A stretch of DNA of 64,000 nt, from assembly GCA_965268675.1 (NCBI GenBank), contig OZ254179.1, positions 310,001 to 374,000 of the forward strand, read 5' to 3'. This DNA comes from AAA044-D11 sp009705075. GTDB taxonomy: Bacteria > Actinomycetota > Actinomycetes > Nanopelagicales > Nanopelagicaceae. A program made the position numbers and the translations under genes. Below the pieces are notes generated by a model. It had not been told where the DNA came from. It saw nothing but the letters and a program-made list of their open reading frames with translations, and made no database searches. Shown here in pieces: positions 9,164-16,854 of this stretch; position 1 is the first letter of the stretch; every line of letters starts with the position of its first letter.

Positions 9164-10062
9164 GTGCAAAAAATGCAAAGATCGCTGCCGCACCTATTTC
9201 ATGGGGAGTATGTGAAGTACCAGGTTGGGGACATCAGATGTCACCAGCACGAGTATTAAATGAGATGGCGCAGCTCGGTTTTAGCGCTACCGAGTTTGGA
9301 CCGGAAGGTTTCCTACCCATGGAACCTGCACTCAAGGCATCAATCCTTAAAGAACATGGCATGACTGCGGTTGGTGGATTCGTTCCAGTAATTTTGCACA
9401 AAGCCGACCACGATCCAATACCTGGCGTACAGAAAGAACTCGAAGGATATGCAGCCGCTGGTGCAAAGACTTTAGTCCTTGCAGCAAATTCCGGAATTGT
9501 TGGTTACGACGAAAAACTTCCAGTGTTAACAGACGCTGAATGGGATATCTTGTTTAACAACCTCAATCGCATTCAAGCAGAGGCGGCAAAGATTGGCGTT
9601 AAGTCTGTTCTGCATCCACATGTCGGAACAATGGTTGAAACAGCCGATCATGTAAATCGCGTACTAGAAGGCTCAACGATTCCATTCTGTTTAGATACTG
9701 GCCACATGATGATTGGCGGCACGGATATCGTCAAATTCTCAAATGATCACGCTAGCCGCGTTGCCCATTCACATTTAAAGGATGTAAATAGCGCGATGGC
9801 AGATAAAGTTAGAAACCATGAAGTTACTTACTACGACGGAATGTTGGCCGGTCTTTACACACCGCTAGGACAGGGCGATGCGAATATCAGAGAGATAGTT
9901 CGTAACCTAATTAAAGCTGGATATGACGGTTGGTTTGTTCTCGAACAAGATAACGCGTTGAGCGCTGAGCCAGCGCAAGGTGCAGGTCCATTTGCTGATG
10001 CAAAAGCTAGCGTGGAATTTCTCCGCGCCGTGCTTGCAGAGTTAGAGGCTGAAGGTTTCTAA
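9160..10062 (+). CDS. iolE: myo-inosose-2 dehydratase IolE
   Basis: A 300-residue TIM barrel of the xylose-isomerase-like AP endonuclease 2 family. The opening APISWGVCEVPGWG is characteristic of actinobacterial IolE proteins; LHPHVGTMVE, FCLDTGHMMIGG and SHLKDV supply the metal-binding acidic and histidine residues, and WFVLEQDNAL closes the barrel. It dehydrates 2-keto-myo-inositol to the dione that IolD opens. A ribosome site AGGAG lies upstream of the ATG, which overlaps the preceding gene by four bases. It is the last gene of the operon and converges on iolG with a four-base gap. Confidence 0.9.
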   Translation: MSAKNAKIAAAPISWGVCEVPGWGHQMSPARVLNEMAQLGFSATEFGPEGFLPMEPALKASILKEHGMTAVGGFVPVILHKADHDPIPGVQKELEGYAAAGAKTLVLAANSGIVGYDEKLPVLTDAEWDILFNNLNRIQAEAAKIGVKSVLHPHVGTMVETADHVNRVLEGSTIPFCLDTGHMMIGGTDIVKFSNDHASRVAHSHLKDVNSAMADKVRNHEVTYYDGMLAGLYTPLGQGDANIREIVRNLIKAGYDGWFVLEQDNALSAEPAQGAGPFADAKASVEFLRAVLAELEAEGF

Positions 10063-10066
10063 AGCT

Positions 10067-11068
10067 TTACAACTTAACAACTTTGCCCGTCTTAGCAGAT
10101 TCAGTTGCAGCGTCAGCGAGTATTAGCGCCTTGCAACCATCTTCATAAGTCGGGTTGAGTTGTTTTCCGGTTTCAATACTTTCGATAAATAGCGCAAGTT
10201 CCTTGCGGTATGAAGCGGCATAGCGTTCTAGGAAGAAATCTAAATAAGGATCGCTCTGCTCGCTGTGATCAGCTTTGAAACTGCGCACAGTTGTCGGTGC
10301 CATATTTGAAACTTGGAGCATTCCCTTTTCGCCAAAAACTTCAAGTCTCTGGTCGTAACCATATGACGAGTGGCGAGAGTTAACTATTGAAACTAGCTTG
10401 CCATCGGCGCTTCTTAAATTTGTGAGCGCAGTATCAAAATCCCCTTCAGCTTTAATTTCAGAGCTAAAAGCATTTGTGGCAAATGTGCTCACTTCTACGA
10501 TATCTCCAACAAAGTATCGAGCGATATCAAAGTCATGAATAACTTGGTCGCGGAAAATTCCTCCCGAGACAGCAACATACGCCTGTGGAGGTGGTGCTGG
10601 ATCGCGACTTGTAAGAATTAACTGTTCGATATTTCCAAGTTCGCCAGCATTTACGCGGGCATGAACAGCGGCAAAATTTGGGTCATATCTCCGGTTAAAG
10701 CCGATAGAAACATTGGTCTTAGAGTTTGCAACTTTATCCTTGATTGAGTTTGCGCGATTAATGTCAAGATCAACTGGCTTTTCACATAGGACATGGATTC
10801 CAGCATCGATGGCTCGACTTATTAGATCTACGTGAGTTGGGGTTGGAGAGCCGACGATGATTGCATCAACATCGCCTTTAGTAAAAATGTCATCTACATT
10901 TGTCGTGTACTTCGCGCCGTATTGATTAGCAAGCTTGGCCGCGCTCTCTTCGATTGCATCAACGATGACTGCAAGTTCGGCACCCGCTGTGTCATTAACA
11001 CTTCCAGAGTGCACGATTCCAATTCGGCCAGCACCAATAACACCGATACGTAAATTCTTTTTAGACAT
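10067..11068 (-). CDS. iolG: myo-inositol 2-dehydrogenase IolG
   Basis: A 333-residue Gfo/Idh/MocA enzyme: Rossmann start IGVIGAGRIGIVHSG, CEKPVDLD with the catalytic lysine, NRRYDPNF, and GGIFRDQVIHDFDIARYFVG, the block typical of inositol dehydrogenases. It oxidises myo-inositol to 2-keto-myo-inositol, the entry step of the pathway. I prefer the ATG at 11068, with AGGGGG upstream, over a TTG nine codons earlier. It lies 30 bases after a second Gfo/Idh gene on the same strand and converges on iolE, so the entry enzyme is on a separate transcript from the rest. Confidence 0.88.
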   Translation of the reverse strand: MSKKNLRIGVIGAGRIGIVHSGSVNDTAGAELAVIVDAIEESAAKLANQYGAKYTTNVDDIFTKGDVDAIIVGSPTPTHVDLISRAIDAGIHVLCEKPVDLDINRANSIKDKVANSKTNVSIGFNRRYDPNFAAVHARVNAGELGNIEQLILTSRDPAPPPQAYVAVSGGIFRDQVIHDFDIARYFVGDIVEVSTFATNAFSSEIKAEGDFDTALTNLRSADGKLVSIVNSRHSSYGYDQRLEVFGEKGMLQVSNMAPTTVRSFKADHSEQSDPYLDFFLERYAASYRKELALFIESIETGKQLNPTYEDGCKALILADAATESAKTGKVVKL

Positions 11069-11098
11069 TTCGCCCCCTGTTGTGTTCAGGGTCAAATA

Positions 11099-12109
11099 CT
11101 AGTTATAGAAAGCGGGTTTTGTGGCATATGTTGCAGATTCTTTTGCGCCACTACGAAGTGATTTCAAACCGGCTTCAACAACTGCGACCGACATATAACC
11201 ATCCCACGCATTTGGACCACCGAGTTGTCCAATTTTTGCGGCGTTGATCCATGATTGAATTTCATCATCGTAAGCGCGGGCAAAGCGCGTTAGATATGAA
11301 ACATGTTCTGCAGTACTAGAACGGCCGGCTTCCCAAGTTGTCATTCCATTGGACCGTCCAATTTCACTGACACCTTTCTGGAAAACTGCTTCAGTAATAA
11401 CTTGATAGCCAAATTGCACGGAAACATTCATTTCAACGGTTGCGATTACTCCTGATTCGGTTTCCAGCAAGACCAGAATCGGTTCATTCAAACGTTCGGG
11501 AGCTAATTTATTGCGCTTAAGCTGCTTAACTTCAGCAGATACGATGGGTGAGCCAGTCAAGAAACGGACGATATCTATTTCATGTGAGACTGAATCAGCA
11601 ATCAACATATCGTTGCCATACCACTCAGGGACCGAAGGATTGCGGTGGGCACAATGCAGAGCAAGTAATTCACCAAGCTGCGCACCAGAAATCTGTTTCT
11701 GCAACTCAATATAACCTTCATCAAAACGGCGCATAAAACCAACTTGAATAACTTTTTTGCCACTCTTTACTTCGGCCTCTACTACTCGAAGCGCCGATGC
11801 CACATCCGGCGTCATTGGTTTCTCGCATAAAACTGGAATTCCAGCGGCGATAATTGGCTCCAATACTTCTTCGTGAAATGCGCCTGGAGTTGCGACAAGC
11901 GCAGCATCAATTAGACCACTTGAAATTGCATCTGAGATATTTGCGAATTCCGCAGCGCCTGGTGCAAATTTAAGTGCAGCGGCTGCGCGAGCTGAATCTG
12001 GTTCAACTATTGCAGTTACTACTGCTCCTGACATCCGGGTGTTAATTCTAATTATGTGATCGGTGCCCATGGCGCCCGTACCAATTACACAAACGCGGAG
12101 ATCTGCCAC
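11099..12109 (-). CDS. Gfo/Idh/MocA-family oxidoreductase, inositol dehydrogenase-like
   Basis: A 336-residue relative of IolG: VCVIGTGAMGTDH for NAD(P) binding, LCEKPMTPD with the catalytic lysine, MRRFDEGYIEL, and DSVSHEIDIVRFLTG. Length and motifs match inositol dehydrogenases, so it may act on scyllo- or another inositol isomer, or be a second myo-inositol enzyme. It begins with GTG. The gap to trhO is only six bases, so trhO, this gene and iolG may share a transcript from the trhO promoter, although an internal promoter inside trhO cannot be excluded. Confidence 0.83.
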   Translation of the reverse strand: MADLRVCVIGTGAMGTDHIIRINTRMSGAVVTAIVEPDSARAAAALKFAPGAAEFANISDAISSGLIDAALVATPGAFHEEVLEPIIAAGIPVLCEKPMTPDVASALRVVEAEVKSGKKVIQVGFMRRFDEGYIELQKQISGAQLGELLALHCAHRNPSVPEWYGNDMLIADSVSHEIDIVRFLTGSPIVSAEVKQLKRNKLAPERLNEPILVLLETESGVIATVEMNVSVQFGYQVITEAVFQKGVSEIGRSNGMTTWEAGRSSTAEHVSYLTRFARAYDDEIQSWINAAKIGQLGGPNAWDGYMSVAVVEAGLKSLRSGAKESATYATKPAFYN

Positions 12110-12115
12110 CCGACC

Positions 12116-13024
12116 TTAACCAACCATTTCGGCATCACGTTTATTTGTTCCAGAGTGCACACAACTTAAATTCGAATCCAATTTAGAGCAATCTTCACAG
12201 AGCAAAATAAGTTCGTGACAGCTTGCAGTTGCGCAGTTAAAAAATGTTTTTGTAGCTGCAGTGCATCGCTCGCACTCACCAATCACCTTGGTCTTTGTTG
12301 AAAAATCAATTGCCATCCGGGCATCAAATGTGAAGAGTGATCCTTCCCAGAGGGAATCATCACCAAACTTATTTCCGTATCGAACAATTCCACCTTCAAT
12401 TTGGTAGACCTCTTTAAAGCCGCGCTTGACCATTACGGCTGACAAGATTTCACAGCGAATTCCGCCCGTGCAATATGTAACTATTGGCTTATCTTTGATG
12501 TGGTCGTATTTTCCACTTTCAATCTCTTTAATGAAATCTCGGCTACTTTCTACATCAGGGACAATCGCATTTTTAAACTTACCTATTTTTGCTTCAAAGG
12601 CATTGCGGCCATCGAAGAAAACAACTTCCTCGCCCCGCTCTTCAACTAATTTATCTACTTCAAATGGCTTGAGATGCTTGCCACCATTTATTACGCCTTT
12701 TTCATCAACATCAATTTCCGCAGGACTGCCAAATGCGACTAGCTCATCTTTAACGCGTACATTCAGCCTTGGAAAGTCATTTCCAGTTCCACCAGACCAT
12801 TTGAAATCTATCTTCTTAAATCCTGGATATTTCTTAGTTGTCTTTACATATTTCTTGAGGGCCGACATATCTCCACCGACCGTTCCATTAATTCCATGCT
12901 TGGAAACCAGAATTCTTCCCTTTATATTTAAAGATTCGCAGAGCGCTTGTTGCCATAGGCGGACCGCTTCGGGATCAGCGATAGGCGTGAAGCTGTAATA
13001 AAGAAGTATCTTTTGGATTTCCAC
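12116..13024 (-). CDS. trhO: tRNA uridine(34) hydroxylase TrhO (rhodanese-like)
   Basis: A 302-residue YceA/TrhO-type protein: an N-terminal acylphosphatase-like region (SKHGINGTVGG), a rhodanese domain with catalytic cysteine in TYCTGGIRCE, and a cysteine-rich C-terminus (CERCTAATKTFFNCA...CEDC) that probably binds metal. TrhO makes 5-hydroxyuridine at position 34 of tRNAs, the first step towards cmo5U/mo5U. The start is a GTG that directly follows a leaderless promoter (TAAGAT, six bases, GTG). It is divergent from the PGPGW gene 37 bases away. Confidence 0.9.
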   Translation of the reverse strand: MEIQKILLYYSFTPIADPEAVRLWQQALCESLNIKGRILVSKHGINGTVGGDMSALKKYVKTTKKYPGFKKIDFKWSGGTGNDFPRLNVRVKDELVAFGSPAEIDVDEKGVINGGKHLKPFEVDKLVEERGEEVVFFDGRNAFEAKIGKFKNAIVPDVESSRDFIKEIESGKYDHIKDKPIVTYCTGGIRCEILSAVMVKRGFKEVYQIEGGIVRYGNKFGDDSLWEGSLFTFDARMAIDFSTKTKVIGECERCTAATKTFFNCATASCHELILLCEDCSKLDSNLSCVHSGTNKRDAEMVG

Positions 13025-13030
13025 AGCACA

Positions 13031-13055
13031 ATCTTAACGAGTCAAGCGTTAGGAT
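13031..13055. promoter_or_regulatory. Divergent leaderless promoters of trhO and the PGPGW gene
   Basis: On the minus strand TAAGAT (13036-13031) stands six bases before the trhO GTG; on the plus strand TAGGAT (13050-13055) stands six bases before the GTG at 13062. In each case the first transcribed base would be the start codon itself. The two hexamers are 13 bases apart inside a 37-base gap. Confidence 0.6.
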
Positions 13056-13061
13056 TGAAAC

Positions 13062-13325
13062 GTGGAATACCGGAAGATTTGGCGTCAAATGCCTAGCGCT
13101 CTACGCAAAACTATCGTTTCAGTTATCGGTTTCACGCTCATTGCACTTGGCGGGGTTCTATTGATTCTGCCTGGGCCTTTTACTCTGCCACCGGTTATAG
13201 CTGGATTATTTATCTTGGCTCTGGAGTTCACCTGGGCTAAATCCCTGCTTACCAAGGCGCAAGATTCTGCCAAAAAAGTTGATCCTAGAAACCTTAGAAA
13301 GCGTAAGCCCAAGGAAGAACAGTAG
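13062..13325 (+). CDS. PGPGW-type small membrane protein
   Basis: An 87-residue protein with two hydrophobic segments (about 20-38 and 43-57) joined by LPGPFTLPPVIAGL, a degenerate form of the PGPGW motif found in small actinobacterial membrane proteins. The C-terminus is basic (RNLRKRKPK) and should face the cytoplasm. The function of the family is unknown. The GTG start is placed by the leaderless hexamer TAGGAT. The next gene, pnuC, begins directly after its stop, so they form an operon. Confidence 0.7.
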   Translation: MEYRKIWRQMPSALRKTIVSVIGFTLIALGGVLLILPGPFTLPPVIAGLFILALEFTWAKSLLTKAQDSAKKVDPRNLRKRKPKEEQ

Positions 13326-14003
13326 ATGTCTGTTTTAAAATGGCTATTCGAATCGCAGATTCAATTCGGAAGCAAATCAATTGCCTGGCGCGAAGTAATT
13401 GGTGGAACTCTTGGTCTATCAAGTGCAGTTTTGGGTTTAAAGCGAAAGGTAATCGCCTGGCCTGTAGGAATTATTGGCGATGGGCTTCTCTTCACGGTTT
13501 TTCTCGGCGCTGTGTTTTCATTTGGCGCAGATGATCAAGCTAAAAATTTCTATGGTCAAGCAAGCCGCAATTTGTTATTAATAATCGTAAGTGTTTACGG
13601 TTGGATTCGTTGGTCGCAACATCAAAAATCTGGTGGGGGAGGAAAGCCACCCGTAACACCTAGATGGACTACAGCAAAAGAGAAGCAGTATTTGATTCCG
13701 GCAGTAATTATTTTCTACTTTCTTGCCTACCAAATATTTAAGGCACTTGGCGAATCAGGAACATGGTTAACAGTAGATACTTGGATATTTACTGGAACTG
13801 CGCTCGCCACTTATGGCATGAGCCGCGGCTATGTTGAATTCTGGTTGGTCTGGATTGCTGTGGATGCCGTGGGTGTTCCTTTTGCATTTAAGAATGGGTA
13901 TTACCCAACCGGAACCTTGTATGCGATCTACTTACCATTCGTAATCTGGGGCTTTATTTCTTGGCTCAAGATTTCAAAGATAGAAAAGGAATCAATTTCC
14001 TAA
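13326..14003 (+). CDS. pnuC: Nicotinamide riboside transporter PnuC
   Basis: A 225-residue integral membrane protein with about seven hydrophobic segments. The conserved PnuC elements are visible: WPVGIIGDGLLF early, NFYGQASRNLLLIIVSVYGWIRW in the middle, and a second half with VEFWLVWIAVDAVGVP and KNGYYPTGTLYAIYL. PnuC takes up nicotinamide riboside by facilitated diffusion for NAD synthesis. A gene for NadR or another riboside kinase is not in the window. Its ATG follows the upstream stop without a gap. Confidence 0.9.
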   Translation: MSVLKWLFESQIQFGSKSIAWREVIGGTLGLSSAVLGLKRKVIAWPVGIIGDGLLFTVFLGAVFSFGADDQAKNFYGQASRNLLLIIVSVYGWIRWSQHQKSGGGGKPPVTPRWTTAKEKQYLIPAVIIFYFLAYQIFKALGESGTWLTVDTWIFTGTALATYGMSRGYVEFWLVWIAVDAVGVPFAFKNGYYPTGTLYAIYLPFVIWGFISWLKISKIEKESIS

Positions 14004-14012
14004 TATTGCGCG

Positions 14013-14018
14013 TATCCT
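14013..14018 (+). promoter_or_regulatory. Leaderless -10 of the agmatinase-family gene
   Basis: TATCCT lies seven bases upstream of the ATG at 14026 and only ten bases after the pnuC stop; there is no Shine-Dalgarno sequence between. Confidence 0.5.
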
Positions 14019-14025
14019 TTGCAAT

Positions 14026-15024
14026 ATGACCAATCACGGAAACATGTACGGACCTTCTTTTACCTTTCTCGGTATTCCTGCATGCGACTTAGATGACCCA
14101 GCTACTTACAAAGGCGCCGATGTAATAATCGTCGGCGCCCCAATCGATAGTGGAACTTCACATCGTTCGGGTGCAAAGTTTGGACCACAAGCAATTCGTG
14201 GTGGAGATTATTTGCCGCACGATGCATCTCGGCCCCACCTTGCGCTACGGACTGACGGCTTAAAAGATTTAAAGGTTTTTGATGCTGGTGATTTATTAAT
14301 GCCTGGTGGAGATTTGGTTAAGTCCCTTGAAGTTCTAAAAGTTGCAACTGAAAAGATTTCACGTGCCGGCATAATTCCAGTAGTTCTAGGTGGTGATCAC
14401 TCAATCGCATCAGCAGATGTAGCCGGTATCGCGACTCATCGTGGCATGGGCAAGATTTCAATGATTCACTTTGATGCACATGCAGATACAGGTGAAGATC
14501 AATTTGGCGCACTTGTTGGCCATGGCACTCCAATGCGGAACCTAATAAACAACGGATATGTTCGTGGCGATCGATTCCTGCAACTTGGACTTCGCGGATA
14601 TTGGCCTGAGGATAAGACCTTAAATTGGATGCGCGATCAAGGTATGCGCTCATATGAAATGACAGAGATTCATCATCGTGGATTAGCAGCCGTTTTAGAT
14701 GAATCGTTTGCGACGCTTACAAATGAATGCGATGGCGTATTTCTATCTGTTGATATCGACGTTGTAGATCCAGGAATGGCGCCAGGAACAGGAACTCCTG
14801 AGCCAGGTGGAATGACAAGTCGTGAGTTACTCGAAGCGGTACGCAGAATTTGTCTAGAACTGCCAATTGTTGGTATCGATATCGTAGAAGTTGCACCACC
14901 ATTTGATAGCGCAGATATAACTGCGATTCTTGCTAATCGTGTTGTTCTAGAGGCGCTATCTGCAATTGCAAAGCGCCGCAATGGTTCGGCATACAACCCA
15001 ACTCAGAACCTATTAGATCGCTAA
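14026..15024 (+). CDS. Ureohydrolase (agmatinase family)
   Basis: A 332-residue arginase/agmatinase-fold enzyme. The binuclear manganese site is complete: GGDHSI, HFDAHADT and SVDIDVVDP, plus the late VEVAPP with its glutamate. Such enzymes hydrolyse a guanidino compound to urea and an amine or acid; agmatine, guanidinobutyrate, guanidinopropionate and guanidine hydrolases all share these motifs, so I do not give a gene symbol. The ATG sits seven bases after TATCCT and has no ribosome site. It converges on a PLP decarboxylase gene one base away; the two could belong to one amine pathway but do not share a transcript. Confidence 0.85.
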   Translation: MTNHGNMYGPSFTFLGIPACDLDDPATYKGADVIIVGAPIDSGTSHRSGAKFGPQAIRGGDYLPHDASRPHLALRTDGLKDLKVFDAGDLLMPGGDLVKSLEVLKVATEKISRAGIIPVVLGGDHSIASADVAGIATHRGMGKISMIHFDAHADTGEDQFGALVGHGTPMRNLINNGYVRGDRFLQLGLRGYWPEDKTLNWMRDQGMRSYEMTEIHHRGLAAVLDESFATLTNECDGVFLSVDIDVVDPGMAPGTGTPEPGGMTSRELLEAVRRICLELPIVGIDIVEVAPPFDSADITAILANRVVLEALSAIAKRRNGSAYNPTQNLLDR

Positions 15025-15025
15025 C

Positions 15026-16372
15026 TTAAAGCGTCGCAAGGATCATTTCGATATCTGAAATTTTGGTCCAAGGATTCACAATTGCAAAGCGCAATATAGG
15101 TTTACCTTCATGTGATGATGGTGGAATAAAGCCAATTTGATCTGCCAATAACTTATCGCTCCACTTTTGGTAGTCCGCTTTCTCCCAACCGTTGCGAGTA
15201 AATGCCACAATTGAAAGTTCAGGTTCTTTTAGAAGTTCTAAATTCGGGTGCTTCTTAACTAACTCAGCAGCTTGTTTTGCAACAGCTAAAGATTGCTCCA
15301 TCGCTTCGGTGTAGGCATCAACGCCATGAGCGGCAAGAGAGAACCAGAAAGGAAGACCACGAACTCGCCTGGTTAAATGAATTGCGTAATCAGATGGACT
15401 CCAAGAATCATCGTGGAGCGTTTCTAAATAAGAAGCATGCTGGGTGTGAACTTCTTTTGCTAATTTTGGTTCGCGGTAAACGAGAGCGCAGGCATCAAAT
15501 GGTGCGAATAACCATTTATGCGGATCGACAATAAACGAATCAGCCGCTTCTACGCCGTTAAAAAGTGGGCGTACTGAAGGAGCGCAAAGTGCAGCAAGGC
15601 CATAAGCGCCATCAACATGGAACCAAATTCCACGATCGTGTGCCGCCTTTCCAACGCTCTCTAAGTTATCGATAATTCCCAAATTCGTAGTTCCAGATGT
15701 AGCAACAACAGCAAAAACTTTAACTTCGCCCTTTGCTTGCAATTCATCTATCGCAGCACCAACGGCGCCACCTTGTAGCTTTCCATTTTCATCTGTCGCG
15801 ATTTTAAGTACATCTACATCCATCACATTGGCGGCGCCAACAATCGATGAATGGGCTTCTGCACTACAGGCAACGGCAAAGCGTTTTGTCTCAGGATATT
15901 TCTTGCGAGCTTCTGCTCGGGCAACTACAAGCGCAGAAAGATTTCCAATGGTTCCACCTTGTACAAAAACTCCACCCGCTGATTCTGGTAGTCCTGCTAA
16001 ATCTGATAACCAGCGCAACGCCTGATTTTCTGCGAATACCGCCCCCGCACCTTCTTGCCAGGAGCCGCCATATAACGCACTTGCCCCAACAACTAAATCA
16101 AATAGGTTTGCAAATTCACTCGGTGCTGATGGAATGAAAGCTAAGTTGCGCGGATGGTCTGTTGAGATGCAGGCCTTTGCTAAAACTTCCGTGAATACTT
16201 CGAGCGCTTTCTGGCCACCAAGTCCTTTTGCTGTAATCGTATTCCCGACTTCATTAAATAAATCTTCAGCAGTTCTAGGTCCATCAAGTGGTGGATCGCT
16301 TTTTAATCGTTCAAGACTGTAAGCAAGAACCTCTTTTGCGAGTGCCTCTACTTCTGGCGTGAATTCATGCAT
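15026..16372 (-). CDS. Pyridoxal-phosphate-dependent group II decarboxylase
   Basis: A 448-residue fold type I decarboxylase of the aromatic amino acid/glutamate group. VATSGTTNLGIIDNL, FHVDGAYGLAAL (aspartate to the cofactor) and the Schiff-base lysine in FIVDPHKWLFAPFD (about residue 285) are all present. Substrate could be an aromatic amino acid, glutamate or aspartate; motifs alone do not settle it. I chose the ATG at 16372 rather than a TTG at 16399 that would overlap the upstream gene. It lies seven bases downstream of the small exported-protein gene at 16380-16826 on the same strand, so the two may be cotranscribed. Confidence 0.85.
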   Translation of the reverse strand: MHEFTPEVEALAKEVLAYSLERLKSDPPLDGPRTAEDLFNEVGNTITAKGLGGQKALEVFTEVLAKACISTDHPRNLAFIPSAPSEFANLFDLVVGASALYGGSWQEGAGAVFAENQALRWLSDLAGLPESAGGVFVQGGTIGNLSALVVARAEARKKYPETKRFAVACSAEAHSSIVGAANVMDVDVLKIATDENGKLQGGAVGAAIDELQAKGEVKVFAVVATSGTTNLGIIDNLESVGKAAHDRGIWFHVDGAYGLAALCAPSVRPLFNGVEAADSFIVDPHKWLFAPFDACALVYREPKLAKEVHTQHASYLETLHDDSWSPSDYAIHLTRRVRGLPFWFSLAAHGVDAYTEAMEQSLAVAKQAAELVKKHPNLELLKEPELSIVAFTRNGWEKADYQKWSDKLLADQIGFIPPSSHEGKPILRFAIVNPWTKISDIEMILATL

Positions 16373-16379
16373 CGAGAAT

Positions 16380-16826
16380 TTACTTGATTCGCTTTGCAAT
16401 AACTTTTATTGTTACTGAAAAATTCTGCTCTTCTGGTGCACATGCCAGGGCTTCACCGCACGACTCTCTTGTCGCCGCCAACTTTGTTGAACCCAGTTTC
16501 TTAGCTGTAAATTTCCAAGTCAGAGTTGCACATCCTGAACCGAGCCGGGTACATCCTGGAGGTGCGGTTGGAGAGGGCGCTATTGGTTCGGATAAAACGT
16601 CACCAATTTGTTTAACTGATGCAGATTTTTTAAGTTGAACAAGGCTCCAATATGAGGAGTCCAGTGAAAGTGAAAAGGAAGAGCCCTTTGCAATCTTGAC
16701 GACTTGACCGTCATCGGATCGGGTGACGATTTTCGATGCCGCTTCCGCAGAATTTCCTGAGAATATCAGCGCCACACAAGATCCCACGAGGGATATTTTT
16801 TTAAACTTAGTGGCTAAAAGTTGCAT
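16380..16826 (-). CDS. Small exported protein, I42/chagasin-like features
   Basis: A 148-residue protein with a signal peptide (basic start MQLLATKFKK, hydrophobic core, cleavage near SAEAA, about residue 29). The mature part has a beta-rich pattern: VVKIAKGSSFSLSL, a loop with CTRLGSGCATLTWKF, then KLGSTKLAATRESCGEALAC and a final strand FSVTIKVI. The order of strands and the G-x-x-x-L...R...FxVxIxV ending recall chagasin-like (I42) protease inhibitors, although the canonical RPWE is absent. Four cysteines could form two disulfides outside the cell. It is divergent, 28 bases apart, from the EXORDIUM-like gene. The family call is tentative. Confidence 0.55.
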   Translation of the reverse strand: MQLLATKFKKISLVGSCVALIFSGNSAEAASKIVTRSDDGQVVKIAKGSSFSLSLDSSYWSLVQLKKSASVKQIGDVLSEPIAPSPTAPPGCTRLGSGCATLTWKFTAKKLGSTKLAATRESCGEALACAPEEQNFSVTIKVIAKRIK

Positions 16827-16832
16827 AGCAAA

Positions 16833-16848
16833 AGTATAGGACTAGAAT
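16833..16848. promoter_or_regulatory. Overlapping divergent leaderless promoters in a 28-base gap
   Basis: TAGAAT (16843-16848, plus) is followed by six bases and the ATG at 16855. TATACT (16838-16833, minus) is followed by six bases and the ATG at 16826. The hexamers are four bases apart back to back, so only one polymerase could sit there at a time. The plus promoter has a TTGCAT at 16821-16826 (16-base spacer), which lies over the start codon of the opposite gene. Confidence 0.65.
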
Positions 16849-16854
16849 TTGCCA

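Noticed and set aside
12426..12998. 190-codon plus-strand open frame inside trhO
   Set aside because: trhO on the minus strand has a complete rhodanese active site; the shadow has no ribosome site or recognisable motif.
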